Part shown: one piece after another, positions 28,517 to 38,599 of the stretch | Layout: the number at the start of each line of letters is the position of its first letter | How positions within the stretch are numbered: the first letter of the stretch is position 1 | NCBI GenBank assembly: GCA_018268465.1 | Contig: JAFDWN010000002.1 | Span: 221,154-285,153 of the forward strand | Reading direction: 5' to 3' | DNA: 64,000 nucleotides | Origin: Actinomycetota bacterium | Lineage (GTDB): Bacteria; Actinomycetota; Actinomycetes; Mycobacteriales; Mycobacteriaceae | Position numbers and translations under genes: made by a program | Notes under the pieces: generated by a model | The model's database searches: none | Seen by the model: the letters and a program-made list of their open reading frames with translations, nothing else | What the model was told of the DNA's origin: nothing

Positions 28517-29455
28517 ATGCCGCGGCCGAGCGAGCCGAGTCCCTATGTGGAGTTCGACAGAACGCAATGGCGCGCGTTGGGTATGTCCACGCCGCTGAAG
28601 CTGACCGAGGACGAGCTGCTGCAACTCCGCGGCCTGGGGGAAACCATCGACCTGCTGGAGGTCGAAGAGGTGTACCTGCCGCTGGCCCGGTTGATCCACC
28701 TGCAGGTCGCCGCCCGGCAGCGGTTGTTCGCGGCGACGGCCGAGTTCCTCGGCGAGCCCCAGCAGAATCCGGACCGGCCGGTGCCGTTCGTGATCGGCGT
28801 GGCAGGCAGTGTGGCCGTGGGCAAGTCGACCACCGCCCGCGTCCTGCAGGCGCTGCTGGCCCGCTGGGAGCACCATCCCCGCGTCGACCGCGTCACCACC
28901 GACGGGTTCCTCTACCCCAACGGGGAGCTCGAACGGCAGAACCTGATGCACCGCAAGGGTTTTCCCGAAAGCTACGATCGCCGCGCGTTGATGAGGTTCG
29001 TCACCGCCGTGAAGTCCGGCGCCGACTACGCCTGCGCGCCGGTGTACTCACACCTGCTCTACGACATCGTCGCCGGCGAGAAGCACGTGGTCCGTCATCC
29101 CGACATCCTCATCCTGGAGGGCCTCAACGTCCTGCAGACCGGACCCGCGCTGATGGTCTCGGATCTGTTCGACTTCTCGGTGTACGTCGACGCCCGCATC
29201 GAGGACATCGAGAGCTGGTACATCGCCCGGTTCCTCACCATGCGCTCGACGGCGTTCGCCGATCCGGCCTCGCATTTCCACCACTACTCGACGCTGACCG
29301 ACGAGCAGGCGGTGATGGCCGCCCGCGACATCTGGCATTCGGTGAACCGCCCCAACCTGATGGAGAACATCCTGCCCACCCGCCCGCGGGCGACACTGGT
29401 GCTGCGCAAGGACTCCGATCATTCGATCAACCGGCTGCGGCTGCGCAAGCTGTAG
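28517..29455 (+). CDS. coaA: Type I pantothenate kinase
   Basis: CoaA phosphorylates pantothenate, the first and regulated step of coenzyme A synthesis. The 312-residue protein equals the M. tuberculosis length and shows the P-loop [12 protein letters not shown] (94-105), TTDGFLYPN (about 135-143), ILEGLNVLQ (about 195) and the C-terminal [16 protein letters not shown] typical of the family. The ATG at 28517 fits a leaderless start. The frame stays open far upstream, antisense to the DUF885 gene, which is not coding. It ends 12 bp from a convergent membrane-protein gene. Confidence 0.96.
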   Translation: MPRPSEPSPYVEFDRTQWRALGMSTPLKLTEDELLQLRGLGETIDLLEVEEVYLPLARLIHLQVAARQRLFAATAEFLGEPQQNPDRPVPFVIGVAGSVAVGKSTTARVLQALLARWEHHPRVDRVTTDGFLYPNGELERQNLMHRKGFPESYDRRALMRFVTAVKSGADYACAPVYSHLLYDIVAGEKHVVRHPDILILEGLNVLQTGPALMVSDLFDFSVYVDARIEDIESWYIARFLTMRSTAFADPASHFHHYSTLTDEQAVMAARDIWHSVNRPNLMENILPTRPRATLVLRKDSDHSINRLRLRKL

Positions 29456-29467
29456 CGCCGCCCGGGC

Positions 29468-29878
29468 TCAGCGGCGGATGCGGCGCACGCCGGCGTACTG
29501 CAATTCGGCGAAGACGGCGGTGTAGACGCCGGTCGCGACGATGACGACGACACCGGCGGTGGTGAGCGGAAACACCTCGGTGAGGACGACGGCGACGGCG
29601 ACGACGGTGCAGACGGTGTTGGCCAGGGCGGTGAACATGCCGGCGCGCCGCACGTCGGGCAGCGCCGCGAGCGTGAACACCACAAGGCCGTAGCCGATCG
29701 AGAAGACGCCGACGCCGTATTCGACGGGTCTGGGGATGCCGGTGGCGGCCGAGATCGGGCCGGCCGCGGCGATCAGCGCGATACCGGTGAGGCCGACGAT
29801 GATCGCGTCGAGCCGCATAGCCAGGCGCAGCAGCGAATCCGACGAAGTACGCAGCCGGGCGGACAGGGTGGCGGTCAT
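29468..29878 (-). CDS. Small four-helix membrane protein
   Basis: A 136-residue protein with four clear hydrophobic segments (about 20-42, 52-72, 80-102, 106-126) and a basic C-terminus. No catalytic or binding motif is visible and I do not recognise a family with known function; it resembles small actinobacterial SPW/DUF-type inner-membrane proteins in layout only. The ATG ending at 29878 has GAAAGGA about 10 nt upstream. It converges with coaA. Confidence 0.65.
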   Translation of the reverse strand: MTATLSARLRTSSDSLLRLAMRLDAIIVGLTGIALIAAAGPISAATGIPRPVEYGVGVFSIGYGLVVFTLAALPDVRRAGMFTALANTVCTVVAVAVVLTEVFPLTTAGVVVIVATGVYTAVFAELQYAGVRRIRR

Positions 29879-30080
29879 GGGATGGGTCCTTTCAGGGATG
29901 GGGACGGTTACCGATGGTGGGTGCGATCAACACCACCGATGCTGCGGACAGGGCCCTGCCAGATGAACGCCAGACACTGCCATCCACTGCCAAGCGCAGG
30001 TCGGGGGCACCGAATTGGTGCGCGGGCACACCTCTGCGCGTTCGTATGATGAAATCCGACGATCGTGTGGGGGTTGTGCC

Positions 30081-30596
30081 GTGGGCGTACTGGACGCGTT
30101 CCTGATGACGTGGTCGCATGCGCGCCGGACCTTCGGGGACGTCGCTCCCGAGCCGGGCGCGCAGTTCGACAGCGGCACGGTCCTGGGTCGGCTGCACTCG
30201 GATCTGGAGTCGGCCGCACCGGGCCCCGGCTGGACGGGTGCCGCGGCCGACGCGTACGGGGCCGCCAACGCCGACCACCGGCGGGTGCTCGCCGAACTGG
30301 CCGGCCTCGACACGCGGATGCGCGCCCACATCGACGCGTCGGCGCAGATCGTGGCGGCCGGGCGGCGTGAATTGGACGCCGTGCACAAGTGGGTGACCGA
30401 TATCGCCGCCACGGTGCCCGGCGACGCGCGGGGCGACCAGATGCTCTATCCGGTCGTCAAGAAGGGCATCGGCCAGGTCGCCGCGATCCTCACGCGGTCC
30501 AACAGCGACCTCAACGCCGTCGGCGCGGCGATCCGCGCGGTCGGCGCCGAGTACGTGGCGCTCGCCGACCAGAAGTTCGGCGGCCAGGGTGGCTGA
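30081..30596 (+). CDS. EspA/EspE-like ESX secretion-associated protein
   Basis: A 171-residue mainly helical protein. Residues about 45-95 (GPGWTGAAADAYGAANADHRRVLAELAGLD...) match the N-terminal domain of EspA/EspE, substrates of type VII (ESX) secretion, including the tryptophan-glycine turn between two helices. It lacks the long C-terminal region of EspA and has no signal peptide, so export would need an ESX apparatus elsewhere. The GTG at 30081 is preceded by a G-rich stretch. At this point M. tuberculosis carries PE and PE_PGRS genes, also ESX-linked. Function unknown. Confidence 0.65.
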   Translation: MGVLDAFLMTWSHARRTFGDVAPEPGAQFDSGTVLGRLHSDLESAAPGPGWTGAAADAYGAANADHRRVLAELAGLDTRMRAHIDASAQIVAAGRRELDAVHKWVTDIAATVPGDARGDQMLYPVVKKGIGQVAAILTRSNSDLNAVGAAIRAVGAEYVALADQKFGGQGG

Positions 30597-30605
30597 CGGG
30601 GCGGG

Positions 30606-31982
30606 CTAGCGCGCCGAGCCGACCTGGGCCACGGTGCTGCGGCCGCGCAGGTCGGCGGCGATAACCCGGGCGGCGGCGTTCTGCCAGTTGTGCAGGGAGC
30701 GTTGCGGCACCTCGGTCACAAACCACTGCCAGGCCTGCCGGGCCACCGGGTCGAGTCCTGCGGCGGTGGCGTTCTGTGCGTACGCCCGCACCCCGACGAC
30801 GTAAGGGAAGTACAGGGAGTTGTACTGCCGCCACTGCTCGGTGGTGCCGAAATCGCCGCCGTCGCGCGGTTTCAGACGGGAAATCCGTTCGGCGAGCAGC
30901 GCCCTGAGTTCGTTGGCACGCTCCAGCGGCTGATCCGGCGCACCACGCCGGGCCAGCCGCTCGTCGATGACCGGCAGCGCCGTCAGCGGGCTGGCCACCA
31001 ACTTCGACAGGTCGCCGTAGTGGCCCAGTGCGCGACGGGTCAGCCGGATGAACGTCTCGTCGTCGACGTCGTCGAGCGGGCCGGCCTGGCGCAGCGGCAG
31101 GGCCGCCTCGGTGCGGCGCAGGGCGGCCCGGTCGGCGCGCAATTCGGGCGCGTGGGAGAACGCCAGCCGGTCGAGCAGTCCGGCGAGCGGATCGGCCAGC
31201 ACGTTGACGGCGATGGCCAGGCCCAGGCTGGTGAACAGCAGGACCGTCAGCGCCGTCGGTACCGCCGCACCGGTCGCGGCCAGTGCGACCAGCGCCTGCC
31301 CCCCGAACAGGACCGCCACCACCCCGGTCGCCACGAAGGAGCGCAGCATGTCCGCGCGGATGGCCTGCCCTTCGTCGAAGGCATCCCATACGGCGACCGC
31401 GACGCCGAGTAGCAACACGTCGAAACCGGTCGACGCCAGCGCCAGCCAGCTCGGCACCAACCCCAGCGGGATGACGAGGATGGCGTTGCCCAGCGCGAAG
31501 AACAGGGTCGCGAAGACGACCATGCCGAGCACCGAACCGGGGTAGCGACGGCGGGCCAGCGCCAGCCCCATCGCGCCCAGCGTCCACACCGAGATCGTCG
31601 CGAACATCAGCCAGTGCCCCGGTCGCACCGGTCCGTCGACACTACCGGCCAGCGCCGCCCCGAGCAGCACCAGCCCGCCCATGACCGTGATCGCCACCAG
31701 TTCGGTGGTGCGGCTGCGCCAGCCGTCGGTGGCGCGAGTGAGCTCCACCAGCACCGCGAACCAGGCCACTCCTGGCACGACGGCCAGGTAGATCTCGACG
31801 CGGCTGAGCACGTCGGCGTGGGCCGGGCTGACCAGTCGCACCGCGTCCAGCGCGACGACGAGCGCGAAGCCGCACAACCCGAGCGCGGCGAGCACCAGCA
31901 CCGGTTTACGGGGATTGCGGGCCAGCAGGTACAGACCCAGCCACCAGCTGAGCGTGAACACCACCGCGGACAGCGCCGCCAT
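30606..31982 (-). CDS. Uncharacterised multi-helix membrane protein with soluble C-terminal domain
   Basis: A 458-residue protein. The first roughly 275 residues hold eight to nine membrane helices; from about 285 on it is soluble and helical (LRADRAALRRTEAALP..., GTTEQWRQYNSLYFPYVVG, a tryptophan-rich stretch LDPVARQAWQWFVTEVP). The layout resembles membrane-bound signalling proteins, but no kinase, DNA-binding or enzymatic motif is visible. I do not recognise the family. It converges on the EspA-like gene 9 bp away and lies upstream in orientation of nothing obvious, being 44 bp after the Z-prenyl synthase gene on the same strand. Confidence 0.7.
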   Translation of the reverse strand: MAALSAVVFTLSWWLGLYLLARNPRKPVLVLAALGLCGFALVVALDAVRLVSPAHADVLSRVEIYLAVVPGVAWFAVLVELTRATDGWRSRTTELVAITVMGGLVLLGAALAGSVDGPVRPGHWLMFATISVWTLGAMGLALARRRYPGSVLGMVVFATLFFALGNAILVIPLGLVPSWLALASTGFDVLLLGVAVAVWDAFDEGQAIRADMLRSFVATGVVAVLFGGQALVALAATGAAVPTALTVLLFTSLGLAIAVNVLADPLAGLLDRLAFSHAPELRADRAALRRTEAALPLRQAGPLDDVDDETFIRLTRRALGHYGDLSKLVASPLTALPVIDERLARRGAPDQPLERANELRALLAERISRLKPRDGGDFGTTEQWRQYNSLYFPYVVGVRAYAQNATAAGLDPVARQAWQWFVTEVPQRSLHNWQNAAARVIAADLRGRSTVAQVGSAR

Positions 31983-32026
31983 GCGTCAAGTGTGGCATTG
32001 CGCGGGCCACCGGCCGTACCGCCGGG

Positions 32027-32821
32027 TCACTTGCCGTAGCGCCGGTGCCGCACCGTGTAGTCGCGCAGCGCCCGCAGGAAGTCCACCCGCCGGAATGCGG
32101 GCCAGTACGCCTCGGTGAACCACATCTCCGAATAAGCGCTCTGCCACAGCAGAAATCCCGACAGCCGCTGCTCACCCGATGTGCGGATCACCAGATCGGG
32201 GTCGGGCTGACCCGAGGTGTAGAGGTTCTCGGAGATGGCGTCGGCGCTGACGGCCTCGATCAGCTGCTCGCCGGCGACACCGTTGGCCATCTCCTTGCTG
32301 AGCAGCGCCCGAACCGCGTCGACGATCTCCTGCCTGCCGCCGTAGGCGACGGCGACGTTGACGTGGAACGCGCCCGCGGCGGTCCGCACGGTGGACTCCA
32401 CGGCGTCGCGCAGCCGCCGCGCCGGCTCCTCTCCGAGCAACTCCAGATCGCCAACGGTGCGCACACTCCACTTGTTGGGCGCCGCGCAGATCTCCTCGAC
32501 GACATCGGTGATGATCTCGATCAGCTCGGCCAGTTCCTCGGGGTCGCGTTGCAGGTTCTCCGTGGAGAGCAGATAGACGGTCGCCATCTCGATGCCGGCC
32601 TCCTGGCACCAGCGCAGCATCTCGGCGATCTTGGCCGCACCGACGCGGTAGCCATAGCTGACGTCGTCGTGACCCGCATCACGCGCCCAGCGCCGGTTTC
32701 CGTCACACAGCACCGCGATATGCCGTGGCAGTTGGGATTTGGACTGCGCCAGCTCCTGGCGCAACCGCATCTCGTAGAGCCGGTAGGCCGGCTCCTTCAG
32801 AAGCGGAGGAATGATGTCCAT
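32027..32821 (-). CDS. Short-chain Z-prenyl diphosphate synthase (omega,E,Z-FPP synthase)
   Basis: A 264-residue cis-prenyltransferase of the undecaprenyl synthase family. The catalytic aspartate is D40 in LCDGNRRWARD; other motifs are STENLQRDPEEL (about 92), VAYGGRQEI (about 160) and RTSGEQRLSGFLLWQSAYSE (about 213). By position and length it corresponds to M. tuberculosis Rv1086, which makes omega,E,Z-farnesyl diphosphate for decaprenyl phosphate synthesis, rather than to the longer-chain enzyme Rv2361c. Product length cannot be proved from sequence. Its start lies 8 nt after a TAGTCT box, suggesting leaderless translation. Confidence 0.9.
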   Translation of the reverse strand: MDIIPPLLKEPAYRLYEMRLRQELAQSKSQLPRHIAVLCDGNRRWARDAGHDDVSYGYRVGAAKIAEMLRWCQEAGIEMATVYLLSTENLQRDPEELAELIEIITDVVEEICAAPNKWSVRTVGDLELLGEEPARRLRDAVESTVRTAAGAFHVNVAVAYGGRQEIVDAVRALLSKEMANGVAGEQLIEAVSADAISENLYTSGQPDPDLVIRTSGEQRLSGFLLWQSAYSEMWFTEAYWPAFRRVDFLRALRDYTVRHRRYGK

Positions 32822-32829
32822 ACCGAATG

Positions 32830-32839
32830 AGACTACTGT
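32830..32839. promoter_or_regulatory. Overlapping divergent -10 boxes (prenyl synthase / TrhA)
   Basis: TAGTCT on the minus strand (32830-32835) and TACTGT on the plus strand (32834-32839) overlap by two bases. They face the prenyl synthase and the TrhA gene respectively, so the two promoters may exclude each other. Confidence 0.4.
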
Positions 32840-32877
32840 GAGCCTGCAGATCCCCCATGCCAGTTAGTGGAGGTGCG

Positions 32878-33615
32878 ATGACCCTGCCGCCTACGTCCAC
32901 CGGCACCGCCGACGTCGACGCGGCCGGGCAACCCGAGGACTTCCCGGAGGCCGTCGCCGACGGCGTCGCCCAGTTCATCGGCAAACCGAGAGCCCGCGGG
33001 TGGATTCACGTCTATTCGGCGGTGATCGCGGCGATCGCCGGTGCGACGCTGGTGTCGGTCTCGTGGGCGCTCGAATCGACCCGCGCCGGTGTGGCGACCC
33101 TGATCTACACGTTCACCATCGTGGCGATGTTCGCCGTAAGCGGGACCTATCACCGGGTGCACTGGCACTCCGAGACCGCCCGCAAGTGGATGAAACGCCT
33201 CGACCATTCGATGATCTTCGTGTTCATCGCGGGCAGCTACACCCCGTTCGCCCTGCTGGCGCTGCCGCAGGAGAAGGGCATGGTGTTGTTCTGGATCGTG
33301 TGGGGTGGCGCACTGGCCGGGGTGGCGCTGAAGTCGTTCTGGCCGTCGGCGCCGCGCTGGGTCGGGGTGCCGCTGTACATCCTGTTGGGCTGGGTGGCGG
33401 CGTGGTTCATCGGCCCGATCATGGACGGCGCGGGTGTCGCGGCCGTCGTGCTGTTGATCGTCGGGGGCGCGCTGTACAGCATCGGCGGTGTGTTGTACGG
33501 CCTGAAATGGCCCAACCCGTGGCCGGCGACGTTCGGGCATCACGAGTTCTTCCACGCCTGCACGGCGGTGGCCGCGATCTGTCACTACATCGCGATGTGG
33601 TTCGCCGTCTTCTGA
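32878..33615 (+). CDS. trhA: TrhA/hemolysin III-type membrane protein
   Basis: A 245-residue PAQR-like protein with seven membrane helices (about 40-243). The conserved metal-site histidines of the family are present in SGTYHRVHW (about 88) and at the end in [18 protein letters not shown]. Relatives are called hemolysin III, but bacterial TrhA has been tied to membrane energetics and lipid homeostasis. I prefer the ATG at 32878, preceded by GTGGAGG, over an in-frame ATG 21 bp upstream. It corresponds to Rv1085c and is divergent from the Z-prenyl synthase. Confidence 0.85.
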   Translation: MTLPPTSTGTADVDAAGQPEDFPEAVADGVAQFIGKPRARGWIHVYSAVIAAIAGATLVSVSWALESTRAGVATLIYTFTIVAMFAVSGTYHRVHWHSETARKWMKRLDHSMIFVFIAGSYTPFALLALPQEKGMVLFWIVWGGALAGVALKSFWPSAPRWVGVPLYILLGWVAAWFIGPIMDGAGVAAVVLLIVGGALYSIGGVLYGLKWPNPWPATFGHHEFFHACTAVAAICHYIAMWFAVF

Positions 33616-33651
33616 GCGATGACGGTGTTCTCGCGCGCGGGCGTCGCTCAG
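33612..33651. terminator. Bidirectional hairpin containing both stop codons
   Basis: CTGAGCGA (33612-33619) and its exact complement TCGCTCAG (33644-33651) flank a 24-nt loop. Each arm contains the stop codon of one of the two convergent genes, so the structure could end both transcripts. Confidence 0.45.
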
Positions 33652-34031
33652 AGCGGGGTGACGTTCTCCGGTCCCCAGTAGGCCTTCATGGCCGCGATCT
33701 TGCCGTCGTCGGTGAACGCCATGGTGCTGAGGATCTCGATGGCCGCCTTGCCGCTGTCGTCGGACCCGACGGTGAGCCGCCAGAAGAACGCGGCCTCGTT
33801 GCCCAGGGCGCGCAGCGTGACGATCTCGGTCTCGGCGCTGGCGAACGGCAGGCTGACGTAGAAGGTGTTGATCGCCTGCCTGCCGACGTGCACCTCGCTG
33901 CCGACGGGATCCTCCACGGTGGCGTCGTCGGCGTAGAGGGCGACGATCTCGTCCTTACGCCCCTGCGCGATCAGGGTGACATAGTCGTTGACGGTCTGGG
34001 CGTTGGCTTCTGCTTGTTCCGCGCTCGGCAT
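33648..34031 (-). CDS. Ketosteroid-isomerase-like NTF2-fold protein
   Basis: A 127-residue protein close to bacterial ketosteroid isomerases along its length: YADDATVEDPVG matches the segment with the catalytic base (Asp40 of the Pseudomonas enzyme; here in VEDP), the tyrosine near residue 17 aligns with the oxyanion-hole tyrosine, and MKAYWGPEN matches the C-terminal MQAYWSEVN. By my alignment the second oxyanion acid (Asp103) is replaced by serine (EILSTMAF), so activity may be altered. Steroid double-bond isomerisation is plausible in a sterol-degrading mycobacterium but unproven. It is 9 bp downstream of the DUF255 gene. Confidence 0.75.
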   Translation of the reverse strand: MPSAEQAEANAQTVNDYVTLIAQGRKDEIVALYADDATVEDPVGSEVHVGRQAINTFYVSLPFASAETEIVTLRALGNEAAFFWRLTVGSDDSGKAAIEILSTMAFTDDGKIAAMKAYWGPENVTPL

Positions 34032-34040
34032 GCCCGCACG

Positions 34041-36024
<1,984 letters not shown>

Positions 36025-36041
<17 letters not shown>

Positions 36042-36348
36042 GCGGCGCACTTCCCGGTGTGGAGCCGTTGTCGGACGTGGCTTCCGCCCCGGCGTCGCCG
36101 CCCGCGCTCACGGTGCCCTCGTCGACCTCCTGGTCGGGCTCGGGATGCTCGCGGTCGAACGATTCCGGCAGCCGTTTGAGGTGCCGGTTCATCGACCACA
36201 CCAGGGCGAAGGTGCCGACGAGCAGTGACACCACCACGATGAGGCCGAACGGTCCGGCCTTGCCGAAATCGGGCCCGGTCTGGCGCGGCTCCTCCTGGGC
36301 CAGCAGCCCGGCGAGCAGGTTCACCCCGGTCAGCAGCGCGTCAGTCAT
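36025..36348 (-). CDS. Small single-pass membrane protein (Rv1083-like)
   Basis: A 107-residue protein with one or two hydrophobic segments (about 5-17 and 33-52), then a charged stretch [20 protein letters not shown] that I recall as conserved in the mycobacterial Rv1083 family, and an acidic disordered tail. Function unknown. Its ATG overlaps the mca stop region by 8 bases, and its end overlaps the DUF255 gene, so mca, this gene and the DUF255 gene look like one translationally coupled operon. Confidence 0.8.
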
Positions 36349-37216
36349 CGTCGGACTCGATCCCGGCGAACAGATCCGTCTCGGGCAGCCGCACGGGTAC
36401 CCGCGACCGCGCCAGCTCGAACTCCTCGGTGGACCAGAGCCGTTGCTGCCATTCGATCGGGGCGGCGAAGAAATCGCCCTTGGGGTCGATCTGGGTGGCA
36501 TGAGCGCGCAGCGCATCGTCGCGTTGGGCGAAGTACTTCGCGCATTCGATGCGGGTGGTGACCCGTTTGAGGAACACATCCTCGTCGTGGTCCCAGTGCT
36601 CGAGCCATTTGTCGAACGGCCCGTGCAGGCCGTGCTCGGCGAACTCGTCCTGCAGCAACTGCATGCGCTGGCGCAGGAATCCGTGATTGTAGTACAGCTT
36701 GCTCACCGTCCACGGCTCACCCGCATCGGGGAACAGGATGTGGTCGCCGGCCGCGTCGAACGCGGCGACCGAGACCTGGTGACAACGGATGTGGTCAGGA
36801 TGCGGGTAACCGCCGTTCTCGTCGTAGGTGGTCATCACGTGCGGCCTGAACTTGCGGATGACCCGCACCAAAGCCTCGGTGGGTTCCTCCAGCGGCACCA
36901 AGGCAAAACTACCCTCGGGCAGCGGCGGCAACGGATCGCCCTCGGGCAGTCCCGAGTCGACGAAGCCCAGCCAGTGGTGTTCCACACCGAGGATCTCGGC
37001 GGCCCTGGCCATCTCGTCCCGGCGGATCTCGGCCATCCGGCCGTGGACCTCAGGCAGATCCATCGCCGGATTGAGGATGTCGCCCCGCTCACCGCCGGTC
37101 AGCGTCACCACCATGACGCGCGCACCTTCGTCGACGTACCGCGCCACGGTCGCCGCGCCCTTGCTGGACTCGTCGTCGGGGTGGGCGTGCACCGCCATCA
37201 ACCGCAGTTCACTCAT
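36341..37216 (-). CDS. mca: Mycothiol S-conjugate amidase
   Basis: Mca cleaves mycothiol adducts of electrophiles into a mercapturic acid for export and glucosaminyl-inositol for recycling; it is a cytosolic zinc amidase of the LmbE/MshB fold. The 291-residue protein shows the zinc ligands H12 and D15 ([12 protein letters not shown]) and H142 (YPHPDH), plus [12 protein letters not shown]. These distinguish it as Mca-like, and length fits Rv1082 (288). It is first in the coupled operon with the small membrane protein and the DUF255 protein, and divergent from the DUF4307 gene. Confidence 0.94.
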   Translation of the reverse strand: MSELRLMAVHAHPDDESSKGAATVARYVDEGARVMVVTLTGGERGDILNPAMDLPEVHGRMAEIRRDEMARAAEILGVEHHWLGFVDSGLPEGDPLPPLPEGSFALVPLEEPTEALVRVIRKFRPHVMTTYDENGGYPHPDHIRCHQVSVAAFDAAGDHILFPDAGEPWTVSKLYYNHGFLRQRMQLLQDEFAEHGLHGPFDKWLEHWDHDEDVFLKRVTTRIECAKYFAQRDDALRAHATQIDPKGDFFAAPIEWQQRLWSTEEFELARSRVPVRLPETDLFAGIESDDD

Positions 37217-37298
37217 CTCGTCTCATCTAACTACGGTGTCCTCATACCTCGCGTCCCGCGGGCCCGGCCCTGGGCCCCGCACCTGGTCTGTCCCGCCC

Positions 37299-37304
37299 TA
37301 TAGT
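37299..37304 (+). promoter_or_regulatory. -10 box (TATAGT) for the DUF4307 gene
   Basis: TATAGT is the best -10 hexamer in the mca/DUF4307 gap. Transcription would begin around 37311-37312, three or four bases before the short ORF at 37315. Confidence 0.5.
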
Positions 37305-37314
37305 TCCAGTCCTG

Positions 37315-37353
37315 ATGTTCGCAACTCACCGATGGGCACCCAAACCAGCATGA
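37315..37353 (+). CDS. Near-leaderless upstream ORF coupled to DUF4307 (12 aa)
   Basis: The first ATG of the predicted transcript opens a 12-codon frame (MFATHRWAPKPA). Its TGA overlaps the ATG at 37350 of the main gene as ATGA, the usual signature of translational coupling. No Shine-Dalgarno precedes 37350, which supports re-initiation. Prediction only. Confidence 0.35.
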   Translation: MFATHRWAPKPA

Positions 37354-37772
37354 TCGAGCGTCCCACCGACCGCTACGGCACGGATCGGTTGTCCCGGCGC
37401 GGCCGGCGCTGGGTGCTGGTCGCGCTGACGGCGCTGGTGCTCGCCGCGGGTGTGACGGTGGCGATCGTCGCGTCCAAGAACTTCGGTACCCGCGACGTGA
37501 AGGGTGAGCTCGGCGCCTACGACATCCTCGACGACGAGACGGTGTCGGTGACGATCAGCGTCACCCGCGACGACCCGTCACAGCCGGTGGTGTGCATCGT
37601 GCGGGCCCGTTCGATCGACGGCAGCGAGACCGGACGGCGCGAGGTGCTGGTGGCGCCGTCGTCGGAGAACACGGTGCAGGTGAGGACCATCGTCAAGGCC
37701 ACCAGGCAGCCCGCCGTCGGGGATATCTACGGCTGCGGCACGGACGTGCCCGCGTACCTGAGGGCGCCGTAG
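37350..37772 (+). CDS. DUF4307 membrane-anchored protein
   Basis: A 140-residue protein: a basic N-terminus (TDRLSRRGRRW), one membrane helix (about 23-45) and an extracytoplasmic beta-rich domain with TVSVTISVTRDDPSQPVVC and YGCGTDVPAYL, whose two cysteines may pair. This is the actinobacterial DUF4307 architecture (M. tuberculosis Rv1081c); function unknown. I favour the ATG at 37350 because it overlaps the stop of the short upstream ORF; an in-frame ATG at 37332 is an alternative. It is divergent from mca and upstream of greA by about 250 bp. Confidence 0.78.
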   Translation: MIERPTDRYGTDRLSRRGRRWVLVALTALVLAAGVTVAIVASKNFGTRDVKGELGAYDILDDETVSVTISVTRDDPSQPVVCIVRARSIDGSETGRREVLVAPSSENTVQVRTIVKATRQPAVGDIYGCGTDVPAYLRAP

Positions 37773-37868
37773 CCGGCGTCGGCATCGCACGTCGGCGCCA
37801 CCGTGCAACAAACGGCGAACTGCGAATACGTGAAAATCGGTTGACGCCGCGGTGGTACCATCGAGAGG

Positions 37869-37905
37869 TACACGGTTCCTGCTGGAGCCGTGTATTGCTG
37901 CTTTT
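37869..37905 (+). promoter_or_regulatory. Terminator-like hairpin in the greA leader
   Basis: TACACGG and CCGTGTA form a perfect 7-bp stem with a 12-nt loop, followed by TTGCTGCTTTT. It lies about 115 nt before the greA ATG, downstream of a possible promoter (TACCAT near 37856). It resembles an attenuator in a long 5-prime leader. Confidence 0.4.
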
Positions 37906-38020
37906 GCGCGCAAGAAACGCGCCTGCGATCGCGGCGATACACGTCGGCTAGCTCCCGGTACAGGGACCCGAGAACTCCGTACGCGACAAGCGCGAGACAA
38001 CGACGACAGGAGCGCGAGAC

Positions 38021-38515
38021 ATGACCGATACCCAGGTCACCTGGCTGACCCAGGAGTCATACGACCGGTTGAAGGCGGAACTCGACCAGTTGATCGCCAA
38101 CCGTCCCGTCATCGCCGCCGAAATCAACGACCGCCGCGAAGAAGGCGATCTGCGCGAGAACGGCGGCTACCACGCCGCCCGCGAGGAGCAGGGCCAGCAG
38201 GAGGCGCGCATCCGCCAGCTGCAGGAACTGCTCAACAACGCCAAGGTCGGCGAGGCCCCCAAGCAGTCGGGTATCGCCCTGCCCGGGTCGGTGGTCAAGG
38301 TGTTTTACGACGACGACCAGGGCGATACCGAGACGTTCCTGATCGGCACCCGCGAGCAGGCCATCAACGACGGCAAGCTCGAGGTGTACTCGCCCAATTC
38401 ACCGTTGGGCGGCGCGCTGCTCGACGCCAAGGTCGGCGAGACCCGCAGCTACACGGTGCCCAGCGGCAGCACCGTCAAGGTCACCCTGGTCAGCGCGGAG
38501 CCGTACCACGCCTGA
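38021..38515 (+). CDS. greA: Transcription elongation factor GreA
   Basis: GreA enters the secondary channel of RNA polymerase and stimulates cleavage of backtracked RNA. The 164-residue protein has the N-terminal coiled coil (about 10-80) whose tip carries the acidic residues of [20 protein letters not shown], and the C-terminal FKBP-like domain (about 85-160, [14 protein letters not shown]). The ATG follows GACAGGAGCG closely. An unusually long, foldable leader precedes it, suggesting RNA-level control. Position equals Rv1080c. Confidence 0.96.
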   Translation: MTDTQVTWLTQESYDRLKAELDQLIANRPVIAAEINDRREEGDLRENGGYHAAREEQGQQEARIRQLQELLNNAKVGEAPKQSGIALPGSVVKVFYDDDQGDTETFLIGTREQAINDGKLEVYSPNSPLGGALLDAKVGETRSYTVPSGSTVKVTLVSAEPYHA

Positions 38516-38586
38516 CGACGCCGCCTGACATCGCGGGGAGGTCGGTTCCGGCCTCACCGGACGCGCAGGCACGCCGTGCGCCGGGT

Positions 38587-38592
38587 TACCCT
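38587..38592 (+). promoter_or_regulatory. -10 box (TACCCT) for leaderless GPP34 gene
   Basis: TACCCT is followed by 7 nt and then the ATG at 38600, with no ribosome-binding site. Confidence 0.5.
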
Positions 38593-38599
38593 CCAGCGC

